Program-made: the position numbers and the translations under genes | From: an uncultured Prevotella sp. | Lineage (GTDB): Bacteria; Bacteroidota; Bacteroidia; Bacteroidales; Bacteroidaceae | Length of the DNA: 64,000 bases | Direction of reading: 5' to 3' | Assembly: GCA_938028745.1 (NCBI GenBank) | Contig: CALIZL010000080.1 | Location: 12,984 to 76,983, forward strand | Shown: positions 42,680 to 51,193 of the stretch, piece by piece | Position numbering within the stretch: position 1 is the first letter of the stretch | How the letters are laid out: each line of letters opens with the position of its first letter | The notes under the pieces: model-generated | Seen by the model: the letters and a program-made list of their open reading frames with translations, nothing else | Told to the model about the DNA's origin: nothing | Databases searched by the model: none

Positions 42680-44410
42680 ATGAAACGATTCATAAAAAAC
42701 ATCATATTGCTCAGCCTAACAGCACCTGCCTTAACCGCCTGCCTAGAAGAAGCGTACCCTGGACGGGGTTTTACGCAAGAACAATTGTTTGAAACCGACA
42801 ATACGGCAGCCGCTCTAAGCAAGGCCATCCCCGGTGCGATGCTGCGCATGGGCAATGGAAACGGACATTACGGATATGCAGGCTTATTTATGGATAGAGA
42901 AGCCATGTGCGCCGAAATACCCGTATACGATATGCTATACGACTACTATCAAGACGAGGGATTCGACCGCAATTACAGTCCCGAGTTTTATGTGGCAACA
43001 GATTGGTGGCCCTTCTACTACGAGCTTATCAAGAAAGCCAACCTCACTGTGGGCGCGGTAGCCATCAACGAAAACACATCAACCGAAGAGCTTGCCCACG
43101 TTGGCAACGCACTTGGCTATCGTGCTTTTGCCTATTACGATATGGCTTTCGCCTACGAGTATAAGAAAACGGGGTATGCCAAACTGGATGAAAAGGCTGC
43201 TGTCGATAAAATTTACGGCCTTACGGTGCCTATCCGTACCGAGAGCACCACGCAACAAGAGGCTACAAAAGATAGGCGTGCGCCCTTCTACGTGATGTAT
43301 CGCTTTATCATGACCGACCTAGACCGAGCCGAAAAATATCTGCAAGGCTATAAAAGAAGTGGGGCAAACATGATGGACCAAGGCGTTATCTTTGGCATTA
43401 AGGCACGCATGTGGTTGCAACTTGGTACGCGTTTCGAGAAGTACAACGCCGACTTGCAGGAACAATTGGCACACGAAAACGATGAAACACTAGCCAAATA
43501 CAACAAGCTAGGCATCACATCGGCCAACGATTGCTTTAAAAAGGCGGCCCAATATGCGCGCTTGGCCATCAGCGAAGGCCATCGTCCGCTTACCAAGGCC
43601 GAGTGGTTTAATAGCACAACGGGCTTTAATACGGCCAACGAAGCGTGGCTGCTGGCCGTGCAAATCAACTCGAACGACATGACGAATGGGTCTAATTGGA
43701 ACTGGAAAAACTATGTTGGCAACATATCGCCTGAAAATACTTTCGGCTCGAACAACCTCGAACTCAAGGCTTTCCGCATGATAGATGCGGGCTTGTATAA
43801 AGGCATTGAAAACGGCGACTGGCGCAAAAACACATGGATTGCCCCCGCAGATGCTGGCCAAACTGCGGCTTACTCGAAGTACACCACGCTGTACAAGGCC
43901 GAAGATTGGGCCAAACTTCCAGCCTATACCAGCTTGAAGTTCCACCCACGCAATGGCGAAATAAAGAACTACAAGGTGGGTGCGGCCGTCGATATTCCGT
44001 TGATGCGCGCCGAAGAGATGTACCTCATAGAGGCCGAGGCCAAAGCCCACTACGAGGGATTGGCTGCTGGTAAGCAGGCATTAACCAATTACCTCAACAC
44101 CTACCGTTACGACGACAACTCTTATCAGTGCACCGCCACCACCCTAGATGCCTTTAACGATGAGATATTGCGCCAAAAACGTATCGAGTTCTGGGGCGAA
44201 GGTATCGTATTCTTCGACTACAAGCGGCTCGAAAAGGCAGTCATCCGACTCTACGAAGGTTCTAATCACCCTGCCGAATATCAGTTGAACACCAAGGTTG
44301 GTTTCGTTGCACCGCGCATGAACATCTGCATCAGCCACTACGAAAGACAGTATAACGCGAACATCGTTAACAATCCCGACCCCTCGGGCGTTCACGAAGA
44401 GAAGAAGTAA
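42680..44410 (+). CDS. SusD/RagB-family lipoprotein (M64 peptidase locus)
   Basis: 576 residues with lipobox ALTAC (Cys21). SusD hallmarks: WWPFYYELIKKANLTVGAV, HVGNALGYRAFAYYDMAFAYEY, FGIKARMWLQLGTRF, DIPLMRAEEMYLIEAEAKAHY and LRQKRIEFWGEGIVFFDYKRL. It starts 23 bases after the SusC stop. At 576 residues it is on the long side for SusD. It forms the binding lid over the SusC barrel. Confidence 0.95.
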   Translation: MKRFIKNIILLSLTAPALTACLEEAYPGRGFTQEQLFETDNTAAALSKAIPGAMLRMGNGNGHYGYAGLFMDREAMCAEIPVYDMLYDYYQDEGFDRNYSPEFYVATDWWPFYYELIKKANLTVGAVAINENTSTEELAHVGNALGYRAFAYYDMAFAYEYKKTGYAKLDEKAAVDKIYGLTVPIRTESTTQQEATKDRRAPFYVMYRFIMTDLDRAEKYLQGYKRSGANMMDQGVIFGIKARMWLQLGTRFEKYNADLQEQLAHENDETLAKYNKLGITSANDCFKKAAQYARLAISEGHRPLTKAEWFNSTTGFNTANEAWLLAVQINSNDMTNGSNWNWKNYVGNISPENTFGSNNLELKAFRMIDAGLYKGIENGDWRKNTWIAPADAGQTAAYSKYTTLYKAEDWAKLPAYTSLKFHPRNGEIKNYKVGAAVDIPLMRAEEMYLIEAEAKAHYEGLAAGKQALTNYLNTYRYDDNSYQCTATTLDAFNDEILRQKRIEFWGEGIVFFDYKRLEKAVIRLYEGSNHPAEYQLNTKVGFVAPRMNICISHYERQYNANIVNNPDPSGVHEEKK

Positions 44411-44444
44411 GACTTTGTTTTGATAACACATAACAGCTTTTAGA

Positions 44445-45356
44445 ATGAAAACATTTAAGCATATAGGTATGATAGGGGTGCTAGCAGCCGGTGCGTTGCT
44501 TACGGCCTGCTCGGATAAAGACGACTACACGCCCGGCCCCGAAGTGCCCAGCGGTTGTCAGCAAGTGCGTTTTGCCGACACCAACAATCCCATCTGCGTG
44601 TTAGACTCGGCCAATACCAACGACCGAACGGCCACGCTCACACTTAAACGCAACAACACTGGCGCAGCACTAACCATCCCCATAAAAGTCGTTTCGCAGT
44701 CTGCCGGGCTGAATATTCCCACCGAAGTGACCTTCGCCGCTGGCGACTCGCTTGCCACGCTTGCCATCAAAGCACCAGAAAAGGTGGCCTTGAAAGATGT
44801 GTATAAATACGAACTAAGACTGGAAGGCGACAATGCAGACCCGTACACCAAGCTCGACGGAAGCGTGGTTTGGTCGGGCCAACTCAACTTCCCCATATCG
44901 AAGGAGGCCGAATTTTATGCCGCTCCTAGTTCGAAAACCTATGCGCTGTTCAACGCTTGGAAGGAAACGGTGATGGACCTAGGCAACAATAACTTCTACA
45001 TCAAAGACTTTATGCACTCCGGAGAGAACCTCTGGCTCATAACCAGTTCAACAGGCGTGCTAGGAGTTAAGAGCGATTCGTGGGAAAAGAACTGTATTGT
45101 GGCAGACACTTCTGCACCAGGCAGCTACTCGTATTACTTCCAAAAGCTTGTAGACAAGCAGCTGAAACCCTATCCGCTTTATCCGCTTGGCAACGCCAAC
45201 GGTAAGCCTTGGATTAAGGAATTGACACTATACGGAGGTCCCGACTATTCTTCTTACAGCTCAAACGGCACGTGGGGAAAAATCTATATCCAACATGCCA
45301 AGTTCAGCACAGGCGAAGAAGAGAATTGGGTTTACCTTTATTTTGTCATTAAATAA
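44445..45356 (+). CDS. SusCD-associated surface lipoprotein with Calx-beta-like domain
   Basis: 303 residues with lipobox LLTAC (Cys22). The first ~120 residues look like the Calx-beta/DUF1735-type domain common in these loci: RTATLTLKRNNTGAALTIPIKV and PTEVTFAAGDSLATLAIKAPEKVALKDVYKYEL. The C-terminal ~170 residues (FYIKDFMHSGENLWLI, WIKELTLYGGPDYSS, WVYLYFVIK) form an unassigned beta-rich domain. Probably an outer-surface ligand-binding partner of the SusCD pair. A terminator-like hairpin follows its stop codon, before the peptidase gene. Confidence 0.7.
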   Translation: MKTFKHIGMIGVLAAGALLTACSDKDDYTPGPEVPSGCQQVRFADTNNPICVLDSANTNDRTATLTLKRNNTGAALTIPIKVVSQSAGLNIPTEVTFAAGDSLATLAIKAPEKVALKDVYKYELRLEGDNADPYTKLDGSVVWSGQLNFPISKEAEFYAAPSSKTYALFNAWKETVMDLGNNNFYIKDFMHSGENLWLITSSTGVLGVKSDSWEKNCIVADTSAPGSYSYYFQKLVDKQLKPYPLYPLGNANGKPWIKELTLYGGPDYSSYSSNGTWGKIYIQHAKFSTGEEENWVYLYFVIK

Positions 45357-45367
45357 ACAACAATAAG

Positions 45368-45399
45368 GGAGGGGCCATCGCTTTGGCCTCTCCGCTTTT
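45368..45399 (+). terminator. Intrinsic terminator between lipoprotein and M64 genes
   Basis: GGAGGGGCCA, loop TCGCTT, TGGCCTCTCC (10-bp stem, one G-T pair), then GCTTTT. It would separate, or partly attenuate, the peptidase and acyltransferase from the SusCD genes. Confidence 0.7.
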
Positions 45400-45419
45400 C
45401 AACCGCTAAAACAACACTT

Positions 45420-46439
45420 ATGCTTTATAAATACAAACATTTAACTTGCATCGCACTTGCTCTTCTCGCGCTAACCTTCACCGCATGTAACGAAAGTGAC
45501 GATGAAGTTGAGGAAACTTCGCTCGTAAATCAAAACGACGAAATAGTGGCCTTAGACGGAAAAATAACCACACTGCAAACGGCAACAAAGGGCAATGGCT
45601 ACAACATCATCCTCATGGGCGACGGATTTACGGTAGACTTGATTAAGAACGGAACCTACGAAGAGGTGATGAAGAAGTCGGCCGAACATCTGTTCGCGCT
45701 CGAACCGATGAAGTCGCTTAGGCCTTATTTCAATGTCTACGTCGTTCAAAAGGTTTCGCTCAGCAGCGATCTAGGCGGTTCTACTGCCTTGGCAAGCACC
45801 ATTAAGAACGGTAAGGTTTGCGGATTTATCAACGATGACAACCTAGACTACAAGACCATGCTTTACGCATCTACCGTGCCGGGCTATAAAGAGGAGAACT
45901 CTGTTATCAGTGTGGTGATGAACACCACCCAATCGGGCGGCATTACATTCTGGGGCGGTTGGGGTTCTACATTGTCTTGTGCCTATACCACGCTCTATGG
46001 CGGTGTGGATGGCCCATACTTCCGCCACACCATCGTACACGAAACGGCTGGACATGCTATCGGCAAGCTCGACGACGAGTACGACTTGCAGAACCTCGAC
46101 ATCGACGATGCCGGCCGCGAGCGTTTCACTTACGGTCATACTTTGGGTTGGTTGATGAACGTTTCTACAACCAATGATGCCACAAAGGCGCCCTGGGCCG
46201 AATTCTTAGCCGACTCGCGCTATGCCAATCAGGGCTTAGGGCTTTTCGAAGGTGGTGGTGCACGTTATGCCACTGGCGTTTGGCGGCCTAGTGAAAACAG
46301 CATCATGCGCACCACGGATGTCGACCATATTGAGTTTAACGCCCCATCGCGCCGTGCCATCTACAACAAAGTGATGCAGGTAACAACGGGTCGCACGCCC
46401 ACTTACGAAGAATTTGTGGCCTTCGACCAAAAGCGATAG
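45420..46439 (+). CDS. M64 (IgA peptidase-like) metallopeptidase lipoprotein
   Basis: 339 residues with lipobox FTAC (Cys23). Family features: YNIILMGDGFT (about 61-71), EPMKSLRPYFNVYVV, a STALAST stretch and the zinc-binding helix VHETAGHAIGKLDDEY (His207, Glu208, His212, Asp219/Glu220). The zinc motif is HExxGH, one residue longer than HExxH, as in dipeptidyl peptidase III; I believe Bacteroides M64 relatives share this spacing. It likely acts on host or dietary proteins at the surface or in the periplasm, feeding the SusCD pair. A terminator-like hairpin lies 21 bases upstream of its start. Confidence 0.85.
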   Translation: MLYKYKHLTCIALALLALTFTACNESDDEVEETSLVNQNDEIVALDGKITTLQTATKGNGYNIILMGDGFTVDLIKNGTYEEVMKKSAEHLFALEPMKSLRPYFNVYVVQKVSLSSDLGGSTALASTIKNGKVCGFINDDNLDYKTMLYASTVPGYKEENSVISVVMNTTQSGGITFWGGWGSTLSCAYTTLYGGVDGPYFRHTIVHETAGHAIGKLDDEYDLQNLDIDDAGRERFTYGHTLGWLMNVSTTNDATKAPWAEFLADSRYANQGLGLFEGGGARYATGVWRPSENSIMRTTDVDHIEFNAPSRRAIYNKVMQVTTGRTPTYEEFVAFDQKR

Positions 46440-46491
46440 CTGCCCCAATCGGCGGAAACTCGCAAACCGCTTTAACGCCATTACTTCACCA

Positions 46492-47616
46492 ATGACCCCA
46501 AACAACACCTCTGCGGCAGCTTTTGCCGACACCAAGCCACACTATCACTTGCTAGACGGGTTGCGCGGCGTTGCCGCTCTCGTTGTTATTTGCTACCATA
46601 TAGGCGAGGCTTTTGCCACCAGCTTTCTCGACCAAGTTGTTAATCACGGCTATTTGGCAGTAGATTTCTTCTTCATGCTGTCGGGTTTCGTTATCGGTTA
46701 TGCCTACGACGACCGCCGCAATGCAATGGGCGTTTGGGCATTTACCAAGCGTAGGCTCATTCGGTTGCATCCGATGGTGGTGGTAGGCGCACTTCTCGGT
46801 GCACTGATGTTCTACGCCCAGGGGTGCGAATATTGGAGAGTATCAGAGGTTTCTATCGTACTTCTAGCCTTCGCCATGCTGCTAAACATGCTTCTAGTGC
46901 CAGCTTGGGGAGGTGTAGAGGTACGTGGTTTTGGCGAGGTTTTTCCACTTAACGGCCCTACGTGGTCATTGTTTTTCGAGTATATAGCCAACCTACTCTA
47001 TGTGGTAGCCATTCGCAAGTTGTCTACGCGTTGGCTCGCCATGCTGGTATTCGCCACAGGTGGCGCGCTGTTTGGCTACGCCATAACCAACGAGTACGGC
47101 TATCTAGGCGCAGGATGGACCTTCGACAACTATGGTTTTTGGGGCGGATTGCTCCGCGTTATGTTTGCCTTCCCTGCGGGATTGCTGCTTTCGCGCGTGT
47201 TTCGTAGATGGCAAGTGCGCGGTGCTTTTTGGTGGTGCGCCTTGGCCATCGTTGCTGTTACGGCCGCTCCGCGCATTGGCGGAGCAGACCATATCTGGGC
47301 AAACGGCATCTACGAAGCCCTTTGTGTGCTGTTGGTTTTCCCGCTCGTGGTTTGTTTGGGCGCATCGGGACAAACCACCGATGCGCTTTCTACGCGCATA
47401 TGCAACTTCCTTGGCAACATTTCTTATCCCCTTTACATCGTTCATTACCCGTTTATCTACACCTATTATGCGTGGGTAAAGAACAATAACCTAACCTTTT
47501 CGCAAACCATTCCGCAGGCTCTAGCCCTTGTGTTAGGCAGCATCGCCCTGGCTTGGGTATGCCTTAAATTTTACGATATGCCTGTAAGGCGATGGCTGCA
47601 AAAGCGATTTGTGTGA
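46492..47616 (+). CDS. Acyltransferase family 3 (OafA/NodX-like) membrane protein
   Basis: 374 residues from ATG 46492; an in-frame ATG at 46414 overlaps the peptidase gene. The opening LLDGLRGVAALVVICYHIGEAF and the following AVDFFFMLSGFVIGYAYDDRR and FTKRRLIRLHPM are the classic acyltransferase_3 signature, including the helix-1 His and the R-x-x-R-hx-P loop. About ten membrane helices follow. Such proteins O-acetylate or O-acylate surface sugars such as LPS or peptidoglycan. It is 52 bases after the M64 stop. A functional tie to the peptidase is not obvious. Confidence 0.9.
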   Translation: MTPNNTSAAAFADTKPHYHLLDGLRGVAALVVICYHIGEAFATSFLDQVVNHGYLAVDFFFMLSGFVIGYAYDDRRNAMGVWAFTKRRLIRLHPMVVVGALLGALMFYAQGCEYWRVSEVSIVLLAFAMLLNMLLVPAWGGVEVRGFGEVFPLNGPTWSLFFEYIANLLYVVAIRKLSTRWLAMLVFATGGALFGYAITNEYGYLGAGWTFDNYGFWGGLLRVMFAFPAGLLLSRVFRRWQVRGAFWWCALAIVAVTAAPRIGGADHIWANGIYEALCVLLVFPLVVCLGASGQTTDALSTRICNFLGNISYPLYIVHYPFIYTYYAWVKNNNLTFSQTIPQALALVLGSIALAWVCLKFYDMPVRRWLQKRFV

Positions 47617-47626
47617 GCGCAACGAA

Positions 47627-47664
47627 TTAACACGGCTGCTTTTGCATGCTAACTGCCATGTTAA
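47627..47664. terminator. Possible bidirectional terminator between convergent genes
   Basis: TTAACACGGC and GCCATGTTAA form a 10-bp stem with one mismatch and an 18-base loop between the convergent acyltransferase and the 47.7-48.5 kb gene. No strong T-run. Confidence 0.3.
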
Positions 47665-47696
47665 ATCCCGATTGTCCGTCAGACTGCTGATGCACA

Positions 47697-48458
47697 CTAT
47701 TGGCGCATTTCTTTGGCCATTTCTTTGGCCTTGTCGCCAGTAAGTTTGTGTTCTGCCAGGTAGTTGTCCATCAGTTGGGTTTTCTCCTTAAACTCGAAGG
47801 GTTTAGACAGCTTGCCGATGGCGGCCCTAAGGGGCAGTTGTTGGAAGTAGGGCGCGGTGTCGCCAAGCCCTATTCTCGCGCCATGCATCAGGTACGACTT
47901 ATCGCGCGGGTCGGTAGCGGCATCAACTTCAAACAGCACTTGTTGGCCTTCAACAAAATGGAAGAGGGGCGCAAGCGCGAACGTGCCTGCGTGATGCGTG
48001 TCGAAGAAGTGGGCATCGAGGAGATTTGCCGATGCGTTTACACTGCGCATGAAGTGCATCAGCACATTGTTTGGCCCGAAAACCATGGTGCCATCGGCAA
48101 ACACCGCGCTGCGAATAAGGGCCGAATAATAATAGCCAGTGCTTACAGAGAGCGAAATGCCCATGCAAACGCGATTGTCCATCTTATACGGTGAGGTGGC
48201 CTCCTTGCCTCGGCGGTGCACATATAGTTCGCCAAAGTGGTTCATTTGCAGCTCGTTGGTGTGCACGTAGGGGTCTTCGAACACGCCTGCGCGATAGAAA
48301 TAACTTTCTAGTTCGATGGGATAGAGTTCCACCTCGCGTGCACGTATCTTATAATGGTGTAGCAGTTGGGCTGTGGTTTGTTGCAGCACGCTTTCTATTT
48401 CAGTCTTTTGTGTGATGGTGGCAAGTTGTGCCAACATCTCTTTCATGTTCGTTTCCAT
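47697..48458 (-). CDS. Unassigned cytoplasmic protein, weakly methylpurine-glycosylase-like
   Basis: 253 residues without a signal peptide or membrane segment. I do not recognise it firmly. The segment order EVELYPIELESYF, FGELYVHR, MDNRVCMGISLSV and YYSALIRSA loosely echoes the core of the alkyladenine/3-methyladenine DNA glycosylase (MPG) fold, where an acidic EVEAY strand is followed by a YVY strand and VLIRA. Key catalytic residues cannot be placed with confidence. It is a single gene, convergent with the acyltransferase, with a candidate -7 promoter box at 48517-48524. Confidence 0.55.
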   Translation of the reverse strand: METNMKEMLAQLATITQKTEIESVLQQTTAQLLHHYKIRAREVELYPIELESYFYRAGVFEDPYVHTNELQMNHFGELYVHRRGKEATSPYKMDNRVCMGISLSVSTGYYYSALIRSAVFADGTMVFGPNNVLMHFMRSVNASANLLDAHFFDTHHAGTFALAPLFHFVEGQQVLFEVDAATDPRDKSYLMHGARIGLGDTAPYFQQLPLRAAIGKLSKPFEFKEKTQLMDNYLAEHKLTGDKAKEMAKEMRQ

Positions 48459-48516
48459 ATCCTATTGGTTTTGCATTATCAGGACCTTTGCCGCGTAATG
48501 GCATCGGCCAACAATA

Positions 48517-48524
48517 CAAAAGTA
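48517..48524 (-). promoter_or_regulatory. -7 box for the 48.5-kb gene
   Basis: TACTTTTG on the minus strand matches TAnnTTTG, about 60 bases before the ATG. No -33 TTTG at the expected position. Confidence 0.35.
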
Positions 48525-48883
48525 GCAAAAAATGGGGTAGGGTGTACGCGCCAGTAAGGAAAATTAATAAAGATTATTATTGCTGTTCGCTAAAAGATTT
48601 GAAACAGCAAATGGGGAGTTCAGGTGGCCGACAGATAGAAAAATAGGTTTTACCCCTCCCCCAAAGTAATTCCCTCTCTGTTCTTCACTAGCGCGATATG
48701 GCGTGCGGTCGATTGGGTTAAAGGCACAACTGGATGAAGTGTGAACGTCCTGCGCGCCTCGTTGCCCTATGTCCTTACCTTGTAAGGACTTAAACTTGTT
48801 TTCATCATTGCGCCTATCACGTTTAGCCTTGTCGCTTATCCTGGCGCATAGCCGTTGGCTTTATCTCCGAAATCGTGTGTTAA

Positions 48884-48919
48884 CGATTTGTTAAAACGGT
48901 AAATGTGTTTTACAAATCG
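48884..48919. other. AT-rich hairpin
   Basis: CGATTTGTTAAAAC and GTTTTACAAATCG are near-perfect inverted repeats around a 9-base loop. The surrounding 48.6-48.98 kb shows nothing else. Confidence 0.45.
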
Positions 48920-48984
48920 CATTCTTCGGCCGAACCATTCTAGAAGAAAATAACCGCCAAAAGCCATATAAAATGCACCCAAAC

Positions 48985-49535
48985 GATGAAATTTCAGTGT
49001 TTTTTGCGTGCTTATCCCCTCCGTTTTTGGCCATTTACTATGTTTTTGCATTTCTCTTTGAAGAAAAATTCCCCCAAATTTGCATCCGAAACGACAAGAA
49101 AATGGTGCCTAATTGCTGGTTGTTGCAACGCATTTTGCAGCAAAACGCATCGCAATATGCACCAAAACGCAGTGCATTTTGCACCAAAACGCAATGCAAT
49201 ATGCACCAAAACGCAGTGTATTTTGCACCAAAATGCAATGCAATATGTACCAAAATACAAGCTAGAATGTAGCAAAATGTAGCCAAAACCCATAAAAAGC
49301 ACCATTTTATGCGTTATTTATAGGCATTTTGATTATGTGGAATGAAAAACTGCGTGGCGGCGTTTGGTTGAACACTTCATGTTGTTTTGCAATCCTAATA
49401 CGTACCAAAAAGCATGTTTTTGCGCCTAATTTCTCGTAATTATCAATAAGTCAGGTGGTTACAAACTTTAAAAATACGCGCGAAAATCCAACTGATGCTC
49501 GGATATTTTACGGCGAAGGCACTCATAATGTTAAA
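48985..49535 (-). repeat. R1 dispersed element, copy D (diverged)
   Basis: Carries the 22-bp array (about 49125-49265) alternating GCAATATGCACC/GCATTTTGCACC with AAAACGCAGT/AAAACGCAAT. It ends in GGCACTCATAATGTTAAA, the reverse complement of the start of copy A. The rest is strongly diverged. Confidence 0.65.
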
Positions 49536-49733
49536 TTTTGGTACAAATGTTTTACAATCTTATGATTGTTGTTCCGTGCCATTGCGTGCCTGTGTTGAAT
49601 TTAATCCTTGTGCCAGTAAAAGAGCACTTGCACGGAAGAGCTTTTGGGATGAAGGATAGTTTGAAAGGGGAGCTTACTTTTCGAAAACGAAATCCGCAAC
49701 GCCTATTGATGGGCATTGCGGATAGAAAAGCCG

Positions 49734-49886
49734 AGCCGATTTGGAGTTTAGCGGACTAACGGCAATGACGAAACATTCCGATATGAGATAGGGAAATCGA
49801 TCCGATTTGGAGTTTAGCGGACTAACGGCACTGACGGAACATTCTAATATGAGATAGAGAAACCGAGCCGATTTGGAGTTTAGCGG
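49734..49886. repeat. 66-bp tandem repeat, 2.3 units
   Basis: CCGATTTGGAGTTTAGCGG begins at 49736, 49802 and 49868, with GACTAACGGCA and GAGATAGGGAAATCG or its variant in between. A related GCACTGCGGATAGGAAAAA block and GGTTTAGCG stand beside the right R3 copy near 35.78 kb. Confidence 0.8.
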
Positions 49887-49919
49887 CCAGCAACAAGAGA
49901 TTATTCATGCAACACAAGT

Positions 49920-49947
49920 ACTTATAGCGTTTACCTAGGCTATAAGT
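49920..49947. other. Perfect 9-bp hairpin downstream of the AraC gene
   Basis: ACTTATAGC and GCTATAAGT flank a 10-base loop; CTTGCTTTTCTTT follows on the plus strand. It may bound the araC-like transcript, but the T-rich side faces the opposite strand. Confidence 0.4.
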
Positions 49948-50051
49948 CTTGCTTTTCTTTACCTCCAAATCCCCCTGTTTACTATGGGGTTGTCTGTTAT
50001 TCCAGATCTTCTTGCATGAGAAAACCAACTTCACAAGGCGTTGTTACCCCC

Positions 50052-50942
50052 TCACACAATCACCTTAATCTTATGATAATTGTTTCTAAACTCTGTTGGC
50101 GAGCAGCCTTTCTTTCGCTTGAAGATACGGTTAAAGTTGCTCATGTTGTTATATCCGCACTTAAAGCTTATTTCGGCGATGGTCTCGGTGGTGTCTATCA
50201 GCATGCGCGTGGCATATCCCATGCGTATGTCGATGATGTAATCGCTAAGCCTGCGGCCTGTGTGTAGCTTGAAAAAGCGGCAGAATGCGCTTTCGCTCAT
50301 ATTGGCAAGGTCGGCCAGAGTTTTAAGTCGAAGTTCGTACATGTAGTTATCCGAGATGTATTTCTTTACGCGAAGTACCCGCCTACTGTCGTCTTCGATG
50401 TTCACTTTGGCGTAGCTGGTGGTGGCTAATGTGCGTGCACCTGTGCTAAGCGACAGCGTGTGCAGTATGTCGAGAAACTGCATTAAGGCCCGAAAGCGGT
50501 CGGTTATGCGGCTCATCTCGTCTAGTTTGTCGTACACCTTCATGATGGTTACCATCGGAAACGCCAATCCCTTTTGTGCCTCTTTCATCATTCGGCGTAT
50601 GCTTTCGGAGGGTGTCTTGCCGAAAAACTGGTCGGTTTCGGTCATTCCCGCCCCGAAATTAAACTGAATGGTAATCTCGCGGATATCTTCGCTCTTGCAT
50701 TCGTGCTGCTCCCAAACGTGTTCTAGCGTGGGACTGGTGATGAGCACGAGGTCGAAATCGCCAATCACTTCGCTGTTGTCGCCCACGGTTCGTTTCACCC
50801 CCGCGGCGTTTTCAACGAAGTTCAGCTCGAAAACGTCGTGGTTATGCACGGGATAGGAGAACTCTTTCTTATGCCTGTCTGCGATGTAGAGGGCATCGGT
50901 CTCCATCAATGGGGTTATTTCGTGTAGTACGTAAGTGTCCAT
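50052..50942 (-). CDS. AraC/XylS-family transcriptional regulator
   Basis: 296 residues from ATG 50942; an in-frame ATG at 50966 lies in repeat R4-adjacent DNA. The N-terminal half is a cupin-like sensor domain (HNHDVFELNFVEN, DLVLITSPTLEHVW). The C-terminal ~100 residues are two helix-turn-helix motifs, LKTLADLANMSESAFCRFFKLHTGR and IAEISFKCGYNNMSNFNRIFKRKKGCSPTEFR. It is the last gene of the mannan cluster on the same strand and probably activates it in response to a manno-oligosaccharide or mannosyl-glucose. It is separated from the epimerase by repeats, so it may have a separate promoter. Confidence 0.92.
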   Translation of the reverse strand: MDTYVLHEITPLMETDALYIADRHKKEFSYPVHNHDVFELNFVENAAGVKRTVGDNSEVIGDFDLVLITSPTLEHVWEQHECKSEDIREITIQFNFGAGMTETDQFFGKTPSESIRRMMKEAQKGLAFPMVTIMKVYDKLDEMSRITDRFRALMQFLDILHTLSLSTGARTLATTSYAKVNIEDDSRRVLRVKKYISDNYMYELRLKTLADLANMSESAFCRFFKLHTGRRLSDYIIDIRMGYATRMLIDTTETIAEISFKCGYNNMSNFNRIFKRKKGCSPTEFRNNYHKIKVIV

Positions 50943-50953
50943 ATAATATATAA

Positions 50954-51140
50954 GCCTCACCCCCAACCCCTCTCCAAGGGGAGAGGGGAGTAGATAGCTT
51001 GGCTGCTTTGGTTAATCGGCCTCACCGTCAAAGTCTCTTTTCTTGGAAATGGGGATGGCTTGGCTGCTTGGGGTTAATCGGCCTCACCCCAGCCCCTCTC
51101 CAAGGGGAGAGGGGGAGTAGACGGCTTGGCTGTTTTGGTT
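50954..51140. repeat. R4 palindromes and larger direct repeat
   Basis: GCCTCACCCC...CCCTCTCCAAGGGGAGAG hairpins at 50954-50990 and 51081-51117. They are embedded in a larger repeated block (GGCTTGGCTGCTTTGGTTAA and variants) that occurs three times. It fills the araC-epimerase gap. Confidence 0.8.
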
Positions 51141-51193
51141 GTTATTAATGCTATTTTAGGATATTATTCTTTGCTTGCAATGTTGAAACAAGG

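Noticed and set aside
46029..46085. Frameshift or sequencing error in the M64 zinc motif
   Set aside because: The reading frame is intact on both sides and the HExxGH spacing has precedent, so a genuine variant is more likely.
48973..49286. Several overlapping frames with repeated Cys/Lys/Asn or Ile/Ala/Phe units
   Set aside because: Translations of the 22-bp array of R1 copy D in different frames; repeat, not protein.
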